A stretch of DNA of 6,262 nucleotides. Source: Dehalococcoidia bacterium (lineage in GTDB: Bacteria; Chloroflexota; Dehalococcoidia; Dehalococcoidales; Fen-1064). Both the position numbers and the translations under genes were made by a program. Below are positions 1 through 5,112 of this stretch, in pieces. The stretch spans positions 225-6,486 of the forward strand of contig PMBW01000337.1 of assembly GCA_003153075.1 (NCBI GenBank), given 5' to 3'. The first letter of the stretch is position 1; every line of letters starts with the position of its first letter. Under the pieces are notes generated by a model, which was not told the DNA's origin, made no database searches, and saw only the letters and a list, made by a program, of their open reading frames with translations.

Positions 1-5
1 CGACC

Positions 6-104
6 GCAGTCGAAATGTACTCCCTTGATGGCTGGAGGTCGCAATCGGAAGTACTTCCGGAGGCCGCACCCGGAGGTACTTTACGGAGCAGTTCGAAGTA
101 AAGT
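6..104. repeat. Four degenerate tandem-like units around GCA..GAAGTACTT
   Basis: Related units begin at 6, 41, 66 and 88: GCAGTCGAAATGTACT, GCAATCGGAAGTACTT, GCACCCGGAGGTACTT, and GCAGTTCGAAGTAAAGT. The best pair, 34-56 and 59-81, matches at 19 of 23 bases with a 25-nt period. The window begins inside the first unit's surroundings, so more copies may lie upstream. Role unknown. Confidence 0.6.
49..81. repeat. 12-bp inverted repeat (hairpin) AAGTACTTCCGG
   Basis: AAGTACTTCCGG at 49-60 pairs with CCGGAGGTACTT at 70-81, with one G-T wobble and a 9-nt loop (61-69). It is formed by two adjacent tandem units. No T-run follows on either strand, so it is not an obvious terminator. Confidence 0.6.
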
Positions 105-105
105 A
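77..105. repeat. Hairpin TACTTTAC / GTAAAGTA, 13-nt loop
   Basis: A perfect 8-bp stem joins 77-84 with 98-105 across a 13-nt loop. Its first arm overlaps the previous hairpin's second arm, so the two would be mutually exclusive. A related hairpin with the same loop length occurs at 405-435. Confidence 0.6.
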
Positions 106-114
106 TAGTAGTCT

Positions 115-135
115 TTCAAAATAAATGTAGAGAGT
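115..135 (+). repeat. 21-nt direct repeat, copy 1
   Basis: TTCAAAATAAATGTAG followed by AGAGT. It matches copy 2 at 425-445 at 19 of 21 positions, 310 nt apart. It follows the first 13-nt-loop hairpin, whereas copy 2 partly forms the arm of the second hairpin. Confidence 0.65.
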
Positions 136-239
136 TGTCATCCTCGTCACATCCGCTTCTCGTTGATTTTATTTATTTTGCTATTTGAATTTGTTTGCAA
201 TTTGCTATTTGTAATTTGGATTTTAGTAACCGTAGCAAG

Positions 240-256
240 GGTGGGTGCAGCCCACC
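240..256. repeat. Short GC-rich hairpin GGTGGG / CCCACC
   Basis: A six-base-pair perfect stem (240-245 with 251-256) and a 5-nt loop (TGCAG), directly followed by ACCC. There is no adjacent T-run in either direction. It is probably part of the repeat-rich spacer. Confidence 0.5.
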
Positions 257-308
257 ACCCGGATACTGTCCGAAATCTTTTAGGTTGCCAAATTAAGCCC
301 TTAATCCC

Positions 309-322
309 CCTTTCGCGAAAGG
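309..322. repeat. Perfect palindrome CCTTTCGCGAAAGG
   Basis: A 14-bp perfect palindrome inside a larger imperfect dyad: CCCTTAA at 298-304 faces TTAGGG at 326-331. It could be a protein site or part of the same palindromic element family. No gene lies close enough to suggest a regulated promoter. Confidence 0.55.
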
Positions 323-335
323 CCGTTAGGGTTTG

Positions 336-384
336 GCAGTCTCCCTCCCTCTCAGGCTTACAGTCCCTGAGGAACGAACGGGAG
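336..384 (+). repeat. 49-nt structured repeat, copy 1
   Basis: Starts GCAGTCTCCCTCC and continues through GGCTTACAGTCCCTGAGG to GGGAG. It matches copy 2 (481-529) at 44 of 49 bases. It folds into a hairpin with stem CTCAGG (351-356) / CCTGAG (366-371) and loop CTTACAGTC. An alternative outer stem TCCCTCTC / GAGAGGGA pairs 346-353 with 382-389. Confidence 0.75.
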
Positions 385-404
385 AGGGATTAAAGCTATA
401 GTAC

Positions 405-435
405 TTTACTTTGTAATCAAATACTTCAAAGTAAA
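405..435. repeat. 9-bp hairpin TTTACTTTG / CAAAGTAAA, 13-nt loop
   Basis: A perfect stem joins 405-413 with 427-435. The word TACTTTACTT at 402-411 is also the exact reverse complement of AAGTAAAGTA at 96-105, so this hairpin and the one at 77-105 belong to one family. Confidence 0.65.
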
Positions 436-445
436 CGTAGAGAGT
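425..445 (+). repeat. 21-nt direct repeat, copy 2
   Basis: TTCAAAGTAAACGTAG followed by AGAGT; the second copy of the repeat at 115-135, with two differences. Its first bases form the descending arm of the hairpin at 405-435. Confidence 0.65.
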
Positions 446-480
446 GATAATTTCAATATTCATTAGTCCACTCGTGGCTT

Positions 481-529
481 GCAGTCTCCCTCCATTTTAG
501 GCTTACAGTCCCTGAGGCACGAATGGGAG
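481..529 (+). repeat. 49-nt structured repeat, copy 2
   Basis: Second copy of the element at 336-384. It keeps the identical 9-nt loop CTTACAGTC (502-510). The stem changes at 496 and 498 (C to T) still pair as G-U when read as plus-strand RNA. A further stem pairs CCATTT (492-497) with GAATGG (521-526). It is followed by GGTTAGGGATTTTAG, where copy 1 has AGGGATTAAAG. Confidence 0.75.
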
Positions 530-655
530 CGGTTAGGGATTTTAGTCTCGAAATGCGCAGGGATTTATCACCTTTTTTACTATGGTCAAAAAGGACTTCC
601 CAATTTCTTCTAAATCAGAAAATCTCCGGTCTCCTTTTTATTTGATTATTATCTT

Positions 656-697
656 GAAATAAAGAACCAGGATAAGCGCAAGAAACATTCTATCTGG
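656..697 (-). terminator. Candidate terminator after the ABC permease
   Basis: On the minus strand, just after the permease stop, CCAGATA (691-697) can pair with TATcCTGG (667-674) with one bulged C and a 16-nt loop. The T-rich run TTCTTTATTTC (656-666) follows directly. The stem is short and the T-run is interrupted, so termination strength is doubtful, but position and order fit an intrinsic terminator. Confidence 0.35.
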
Positions 698-701
698 AAA
701 G

Positions 702-1532
702 TTATCCCGTTACGTCTCTTTTCCGGAAAAGTGTAAAGGCGATGGCAATAAACGCCGCACAATAACCAGTGAGGATAATAAAAGCGTGAAGTATACCGGG
801 TAAATGCCCTGCCTGTCCAATATCGATTTTCAGGCTGGATTCTGCCAGAACGTTGATCGCCTGTATGTTATTGTGAAGCAAATAATCAGGTATTTTTGAT
901 ATCCAACCGGTATTTATACTCATTAAAACGGCGATCGGTGGTTCTAAGAAGAATACACCAATCCCCAATCCGATTCCCGCCGCGGTCGACCGGCCGATTA
1001 CCGTAAACAGAAAAGCCAGGAGCGTATAAGGCAATATCACATAAAAAGTACGTATAAAAGTCAGTAACTGGTTGCTGATAAAGGTCAAGTCGAAAAAGCT
1101 CATGTCCCATGAGAAGCCCCTGATCGCGGTGAACAGCATGCCTAGAAAAATCGTGGCAATAACGGCAATAACCATTCCCGCCAAAATGGAGATAGCGGCG
1201 GTTATCAATTTGGCGGTAAACATCTTAACACGGCTTTCGCTGCACAGTAAATACGGCCTTATAGTGTGCCAGCTGTATTCGCTGCCGATAGAACCGGCAA
1301 CCAGGATCACCGCTAACAAGGTGCCTAATTGGGCAATAATTGTCAGGGTCAGCGGTATCATCTCTTTCAATAGACTGATGTCTCCGGGGAGAGCGTTTCC
1401 GTTCCCCGACTTGATGGCAGCCTGCATTAACAACATCATCAGGAAAACTACGGCCAGTAAAATAATCCCCAAGACCAAGGTCATGGAACGTTTGCGCTGT
1501 TTAAATATTTCGGCTTTAATTAGCTTTAACAT
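702..1532 (-). CDS. ABC-2 type transporter permease
   Basis: Membrane partner of the preceding ATPase, 276 residues from ATG at 1530-1532. I chose that start because GGGAG lies 8 nt upstream; a GTG at 1541 would overlap this site and add three residues. It overlaps the ATPase end by 17 nt, so the two are translationally coupled. A basic N-terminus (KLIKAEIFKQRKRS) leads into about six hydrophobic segments (numbered from the GTG: 22-41, 65-86, 110-137, 162-183, 186-209, 250-272). After the second segment comes GSIGSEYSWHTIRPYLLCSESR, matching the ABC-2 permease pattern G-x-E...T-x-R-x-x-L...R. This resembles BcrB/LanE-type subunits of bacitracin or lantibiotic self-protection exporters; two identical or paired permeases usually work with two ATPases. 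Only one permease gene is present, so a homodimer is expected. The substrate is unknown. Confidence 0.9.
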   Translation of the reverse strand: MLKLIKAEIFKQRKRSMTLVLGIILLAVVFLMMLLMQAAIKSGNGNALPGDISLLKEMIPLTLTIIAQLGTLLAVILVAGSIGSEYSWHTIRPYLLCSESRVKMFTAKLITAAISILAGMVIAVIATIFLGMLFTAIRGFSWDMSFFDLTFISNQLLTFIRTFYVILPYTLLAFLFTVIGRSTAAGIGLGIGVFFLEPPIAVLMSINTGWISKIPDYLLHNNIQAINVLAESSLKIDIGQAGHLPGILHAFIILTGYCAAFIAIAFTLFRKRDVTG

Positions 1533-2484
1533 GATTTTCACTCCCGGTCAATTCAAGAAATACGCTTTCTAAATCAGAACTGCGTACCGATAGCGCAGAG
1601 AGAAAAATGTTATTTTGCGACAGAATTTTGGTGATACCAGCAGCATTCTCTTCCGGAGCATCTACAAGCAGGTACCCATTCTCTGCCACAACGGCTTTAA
1701 TCCAAGTTGCATTTTTCAAAATTGCCAATGCCAGCTGCGGGTTTTCTACTTTAATTTGCAACATCCGGCCTTTGGCTAATAAAGCCTGAATCGATTCACA
1801 GGCCAAAACATTCCCTTCTTTGATGATAGCCACTCTGTTGCAAACTATTTCTACTTCGTGCAACAAGTGGCTGCAAAGGATAATTGTGCGGTTTTCACCG
1901 GCCAAACTTGGTATCAGGTCACGCATTTCTTTATACCCGGCAGGATCAAGTCCGTTCGTCGGCTCATCCAGAATGATCAGCTCCGGATCCCGGAGTAAAG
2001 CGGACGCGATCGCCAGCCGCTGTTTCATGCCAAGAGAGTAGGCCTTGTATTTGTCTTTGGCGCGGTCAAGCAGGTTAACCCGCTCCAGGATTTCCTTGAT
2101 TTTAGTTGAAGGGATGCCGCCGATGGCTGTCGCAAATAATACCAGATTGTCCCATCCGCTCAAATAAGGATAGAACGCAGGAGTTTCAATAGTAGCGCCA
2201 ACCCGGCGCATGATCTCCCAATAATGGTCCTTAAGTTCCAGACCGAAGGCGTTAACGCTGCCGGATGTCGGAGCTATCAGGCCGACGATCATGCTGACGG
2301 TGGTGCTTTTACCGGAGCCGTTCGGACCGAGAAAGCCAAAAACTTCCCCTCTTCGTACTTCGAGGTTAAGATTATTAACAGCGATTCTCTTGCCGAACGC
2401 TTTCGTCAACCCTGTGGTGCGTATAATTACTTCTTTTTGGATTAGATTATTAATAGAAGACTCTCCTTTCATGGTAATTACCAT
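1516..2484 (-). CDS. ABC transporter ATP-binding protein, BcrA/LanF-like
   Basis: The 322-residue (from the first ATG) nucleotide-binding subunit carries Walker A GPNGSGKST (53-61), signature YSLGMKQR (149-156), Walker B LIILDEPTNGLDP (169-181) and the switch histidine in CSHLLHE (His206). The Q-loop is replaced by an E-loop-like IETPAFYPYLSGWDNL (99-114, Glu100), a feature described for LanF-type lantibiotic immunity ATPases. A regulatory C-terminal extension (about 230-315) is typical of BcrA/CcmA-like subunits. It should power the permease encoded next, exporting or removing a hydrophobic or peptide compound from the membrane; the substrate is unknown. The start is uncertain: neither ATG (2484, 2472) has a convincing ribosome site. 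AAAGGAGAG (2461-2469) lies inside the frame, 8 nt before ATT at 2452-2454. Core motifs are unaffected by the choice. Confidence 0.92.
   Translation of the reverse strand: MVITMKGESSINNLIQKEVIIRTTGLTKAFGKRIAVNNLNLEVRRGEVFGFLGPNGSGKSTTVSMIVGLIAPTSGSVNAFGLELKDHYWEIMRRVGATIETPAFYPYLSGWDNLVLFATAIGGIPSTKIKEILERVNLLDRAKDKYKAYSLGMKQRLAIASALLRDPELIILDEPTNGLDPAGYKEMRDLIPSLAGENRTIILCSHLLHEVEIVCNRVAIIKEGNVLACESIQALLAKGRMLQIKVENPQLALAILKNATWIKAVVAENGYLLVDAPEENAAGITKILSQNNIFLSALSVRSSDLESVFLELTGSENHVKAN
2471..2484. promoter_or_regulatory. Perfect 14-bp palindrome over the ATPase start codons
   Basis: ATGGTAATTACCAT reads the same on both strands and contains both the first in-frame ATG (2482-2484) and the second ATG's AT. 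It could be an operator for a dimeric regulator. With such a short loop it is a poor RNA hairpin, but two transcripts or a regulator dimer could pair there. It does not match the ATGT-N8-ACAT arrangement reported for PadR operators. The function is inferred from position only. Confidence 0.45.
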
Positions 2485-2525
2485 ATTGTTTTTACTCTAT
2501 ATTAGAAACCAGTTAAGAAATACTC

Positions 2526-2553
2526 ATTATCAATACTGCTATTAATGATGCAA
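2526..2553 (-). promoter_or_regulatory. Candidate sigma-A promoter for the ABC exporter genes
   Basis: On the minus strand TTGCAT (2548-2553) is followed after 16 nt by GATAAT (2526-2531), one mismatch from the -10 consensus; the -35 matches only three of six bases. Transcription would start roughly 35 nt before the first ATG. The surrounding 114-nt spacer also repeats AATACT three times (2519-2524, 2532-2537, 2568-2573). This is moderate to weak evidence from position and sequence alone. Confidence 0.35.
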
Positions 2554-2598
2554 AAAATCAACAAATAAATACTGTATTATTTTCGATTCCGGTATTTC

Positions 2599-3879
2599 CT
2601 AATGCAGTGTTTTTACACGGTGTATCTGGTAATAATAGAACAGATTGGCCGTCCAGAAGAGAAGCGGGGTGTGGTGATTCGATCCTAATCGCTTCCAGAT
2701 CGAGGAAAGGGTATAGAACTCGCGCCATGCCCATTTGCGGCCTTCCTGCAGCGTTTCGCGGGATAATGCCTTCGGCGAGAACATCAGGTCGTGGCCGTAC
2801 TGTGACCAGTCCTTGTTGAGGATGCGGCCTTCCTTGTCCAGCGAGGCAAAAATGGCCGTGCCGGGGTAAGGCGTCAGGATATCGAACTGGGCGCTTTCCA
2901 GGCGGGCTTTTTGTGCAAAACGTACCGTGCGCCGGAAACTATCTTCATCATCGCCGTCCAGCCCGAAGATAAAGAAGCCGTGTACGCCGATCCCGCTGTC
3001 GTGCAGTTTTTCTATGATCGTTTCGTATTCCTCGACGGAGTTCGTTTTTTTGTCAATGGCTTTGAGGCTGGCAGGTGATAATGATTCCAGACCGATAAAC
3101 AAGTCGACACAGCCGCTGGCAGCAGCCAGTTCCAGCAGCTCCTGGTCTTTAACAATAGTGACGGAACACTGCCCCACCCACTTGATTTTGAGGGGTATCA
3201 GGGCGCGGAACAGCTCTTTGGAATACTGCGGGTTGCCGACGATGTTATCATCGAGGAAGATGAAAATCTTCTTGCGGTCCAGCGTTTTAGCCTCGGCGAT
3301 GACTTCTTCCACCGGACGGCAGCGGTACGTGCGCCCGAAGAAGGAGGTGACGGTGCAGAAGGAACAGGAATAGGGACAGCCGCGCGTAGTGTAGATGTTA
3401 TTGCCGAAATAATATGACCTTTTCCTGAACAGATCGCGCCGGGGCTGGGGTAAACCGGTTAAAGATGGGCGCTCTTTCAATTTGTAGGTTTTTTGCAACT
3501 TTTTTGCTTTAAAATCTTCGATGACCGTCGGCCAGATGCCTTCTGCTTCGCCGATGACCACCGCATCGGCGTGCTGACCGGCTTCCTCCGGCATGATACT
3601 GGGATGGATGCCCCCCAGGACTACTTTTTTACCCATTGCGCGGAAGGCATCCGCGATCTCATAGGCGCGGTGAGCGGTGCTGGTGAGAGCGGTAATGCCG
3701 ACCAAGTCAACGTCCTTCAGATAATCGATTCGGGTGACGTTCTCATCGGTGATGTATACATCCACATCCGGCGGGGTTAATGCGGCGATCATCGCCATCC
3801 CCAGCGGCGGTAAGATCGCTTTCCCGGACTTTCGCTTTCTTTGATGCGTGGCGGGTACAATAAGTTGAAGCTTCAACAA
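2599..3879 (-). CDS. B12-binding-domain radical SAM protein, substrate unknown
   Basis: The 426-residue protein has a cobalamin-binding-like Rossmann domain at about residues 1-125 (ILPPLGMAMIAALTPP, VDLVGITALTSTAHRAYEIA, KVVLGGIHPSIMPEEA, ADAVVIGEAEGIW). Next comes a radical SAM barrel with the cluster motif RGCPYSCSFC (Cys168, Cys172, Cys175; CxxxCxxC). Later barrel segments include FIFLDDNIVGN, GLESLSPASLKAIDKKTN and a C-terminal family segment (FDILTPYPGTAIF, WAWREFYTLSSIWKRL). The canonical cobalamin DxHxxG motif is absent, as in many relatives in this COG1032-like group. Members perform methylations or ring chemistry on diverse small molecules and lipids, but no subfamily can be named, and the gene stands alone. 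The start is a TTG doublet (3877-3879 or 3874-3876). AAGG at 3884-3887 sits 4 nt before the first and 7 nt before the second, favouring the second and shortening the protein by one residue. No upstream in-frame ATG exists before a stop at 3898-3900. Confidence 0.88.
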   Translation of the reverse strand: MLKLQLIVPATHQRKRKSGKAILPPLGMAMIAALTPPDVDVYITDENVTRIDYLKDVDLVGITALTSTAHRAYEIADAFRAMGKKVVLGGIHPSIMPEEAGQHADAVVIGEAEGIWPTVIEDFKAKKLQKTYKLKERPSLTGLPQPRRDLFRKRSYYFGNNIYTTRGCPYSCSFCTVTSFFGRTYRCRPVEEVIAEAKTLDRKKIFIFLDDNIVGNPQYSKELFRALIPLKIKWVGQCSVTIVKDQELLELAAASGCVDLFIGLESLSPASLKAIDKKTNSVEEYETIIEKLHDSGIGVHGFFIFGLDGDDEDSFRRTVRFAQKARLESAQFDILTPYPGTAIFASLDKEGRILNKDWSQYGHDLMFSPKALSRETLQEGRKWAWREFYTLSSIWKRLGSNHHTPLLFWTANLFYYYQIHRVKTLH

Positions 3880-4096
3880 AACACCTTCTTCATTATATTA
3901 AATCACCAAATCCGAACTTTTAAGCTTTAGTTCTATATTAGAGTATACTGCAGAATTCATTGCAGCAGTTTATACTTTTTTGATGAATAGCTTGACCGTA
4001 AAGTCGCGCAAATTTATTTTATTACCACCTCATTAACCGGATTTAAAATCCAGATAAACAGAAGCTAAAATTTATTCGCGATCATTTTTCAATTAA
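3880..4096. other. Intergenic spacer between lipoprotein and radical SAM genes
   Basis: This 217-nt AT-rich spacer has no supported gene. It holds a short palindrome, GGATTT-A-AAATCC (4039-4051), not followed by a T-run on the minus strand, so it is not a standard terminator. A CTGCA/TGCAG inverted repeat (3948-3952 with 3961-3965) lies around a GAATTC. Read on the minus strand, TATACT and TAATAT hexamers lie just after that inverted repeat and could be -10 elements for the radical SAM gene, but no good -35 sits at the right distance. A promoter is likely here because the gap is large, but I cannot place it. Confidence 0.5.
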
Positions 4097-5095
4097 TTAT
4101 CTATGATTGAGCCGGGAAGAGCTGCTAATGTTGGCCTTACCGATAGTGGGATTACCGTAGTAGTCCAGAGTGGAAGAGCCGCTGATATCGAAATTCAGTG
4201 TTCCATTCGTGTAAATATTAGCACGGCTGGACGATTCTACTATCACATAAGCGCTTTTCAGGATCAAGCCGGGAGAGATCATGCTGCTGGAACCGGTAGT
4301 TTCTATATTGGTATTCCCCGCCGAACCGGTGAGTTCGCAACGGCTGGAGCTGTTTATTGTAAACGTGCAATCCTGAGCGTCCAGGGTCCCTCTGATGGTG
4401 CTGCTGGCGGATGCGCTTACGGTGGTGACAGCTGTTTTCATGGACATATTTAGAGTACTTGAGCTGGACACTTTAATCTGAGTATCCGCGGCTGTCAATT
4501 TTCCGGACACATATGAGGAGCCTGAAATGTCAATACCGGTTTTAAGGGTAGTCAGATCCATATCCAGTCTGCTTGAACTGGAGACGTCTATCTGCGCATC
4601 GGCCGCAGTTAAATTCCCGGAAATATTAGAAGACCCGGAAATATCCATGGTGGTTTTACCAGCGGTGATATCCATGTTCAACGAGCTTGATGAGTGCACA
4701 CCAATGACCAGATCACTATTCGAAACAAATCCGGTCGCGCTGCCGTCGCAGGAGCCCGAGATGTCTAATTTATTCATTTGCGGGAGGGTGATGGTGATCC
4801 TGGGTTTATCTTGCAAAAAGGGAATGAATCTCATGCCCACATTTATTGTATCTCCAGACTGGCGGGCATCGATCCTTTCAAACACTTTTTGCGGAGCGGA
4901 GATGACAACGCTGTAATTATCACCCTGTTTAATATCGTATTGAAAAGCGCTGGATAATTCGATGTCGGTAAAGTTTTTAAAATCATAGTTTTTATCCACA
5001 ACCGGGCCGGAGTTAGTAGTATGAAATGCCGCGGAGCAGCCGGTCAACAAGGCGGCTAACGTAATTACTGAACCTAAAACAAATATATTTTTCAT
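4097..5095 (-). CDS. Head-GIN (DUF2807) beta-helix lipoprotein
   Basis: The 332-residue protein starts with a lipoprotein signal peptide: MK, a hydrophobic stretch, then lipobox LTGC with Cys20 as the lipidation site. Residues about 40 to 110 (FTDIELSSAFQYDIKQGD, VVISAPQKVFERI, ITLPQMNKLDISGS) match the start of putative autotransporter-adhesin head-GIN/DUF2807 domains. From about residue 111 to the C-terminus the chain is a serine-rich repeat of the form D-I/V-S-G/S-S-S every 19 residues, fitting one strand-turn rung of a right-handed beta-helix. The product is expected to be anchored outside the cytoplasmic membrane. The function of the family is not settled; adhesion or envelope-stress surface roles have been suggested. 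It is the third gene of the PadR-Sensor operon. The ATG has only a modest ribosome site (AAGGGA about 5 nt upstream). Nothing suggests truncation; the stop follows the final rung. Confidence 0.88.
   Translation of the reverse strand: MKNIFVLGSVITLAALLTGCSAAFHTTNSGPVVDKNYDFKNFTDIELSSAFQYDIKQGDNYSVVISAPQKVFERIDARQSGDTINVGMRFIPFLQDKPRITITLPQMNKLDISGSCDGSATGFVSNSDLVIGVHSSSSLNMDITAGKTTMDISGSSNISGNLTAADAQIDVSSSSRLDMDLTTLKTGIDISGSSYVSGKLTAADTQIKVSSSSTLNMSMKTAVTTVSASASSTIRGTLDAQDCTFTINSSSRCELTGSAGNTNIETTGSSSMISPGLILKSAYVIVESSSRANIYTNGTLNFDISGSSTLDYYGNPTIGKANISSSSRLNHR
4115..4765 (-). repeat. 19-residue (57-nt) repeat array inside the lipoprotein gene
   Basis: Encodes residues 111 to 327. Motif starts fall at residues 111, 132, 151, 170, 189, 208, 227, 246, 265, 285, 303 and 322. 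SGSS-type and SSSS-type rungs alternate, giving a 38-residue super-period. Residues 151-188 and 189-226 share 24 of 38 positions. The underlying DNA is diverged: the shared LTAAD is TTA ACT GCG GCC GAT in one copy and TTG ACA GCC GCG GAT in the next. The repeat is therefore old and maintained at protein level, not a recent DNA duplication. Confidence 0.85.
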
Positions 5096-5112
5096 TTTTA
5101 TCCCTTTTCTTT

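Larger units (their letters stand above)
1..701. other. Long gene-free, repeat-rich intergenic region
   Basis: I see no supportable gene here. The only sizeable frame (163-393, plus strand, TTG start, no ribosome site) runs through AT-rich filler and then a structured repeat, so I discard it. Instead the stretch is filled with repeats and palindromes, listed separately. Residues 165-226 are low-complexity T/A-rich DNA with repeated TTTG-type words. No RNA gene, insertion sequence or transposase fragment is recognisable. Confidence 0.7.

Noticed and set aside
163..393. 76-codon plus-strand frame with a hydrophobic start
   Set aside because: TTG start without a ribosome site, low-complexity AT-rich beginning, and it ends inside the 49-nt structured repeat; no family resemblance.
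96..411. Complete MITE with terminal inverted repeats
   Set aside because: The 10-bp ends match perfectly, but no target-site duplication is visible (flanks GTTCG and TGTAA) and the ends are also arms of local hairpins, so I report it only as a possibility.
1..550. CRISPR array
   Set aside because: Repeats are diverged, irregularly spaced and partly inverted; there are no uniform repeats with unique spacers and no cas genes.
1072..1572. 166-codon plus-strand frame opposite the permease and ATPase end
   Set aside because: It lies antisense to two well-supported ABC genes, has no recognisable domain and is explained by the codon structure of the opposite strand.
2471..2484. PadR operator for the ABC genes
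   Set aside because: The palindrome does not show the ATGT-N8-ACAT layout, and nothing else ties the PadR gene to this promoter.
2927..3373. 148-codon plus-strand frame opposite the radical SAM gene
   Set aside because: Serine-rich, low-information shadow of a strongly supported enzyme gene.
4039..4051. Terminator after the lipoprotein gene (GGATTT/AAATCC)
   Set aside because: Essentially no loop and no T-run after it on the minus strand.
4115..4765. Recent DNA tandem duplication in the lipoprotein gene
   Set aside because: Repeats share protein motifs but use different synonymous codons, so they are old, not recently amplified.
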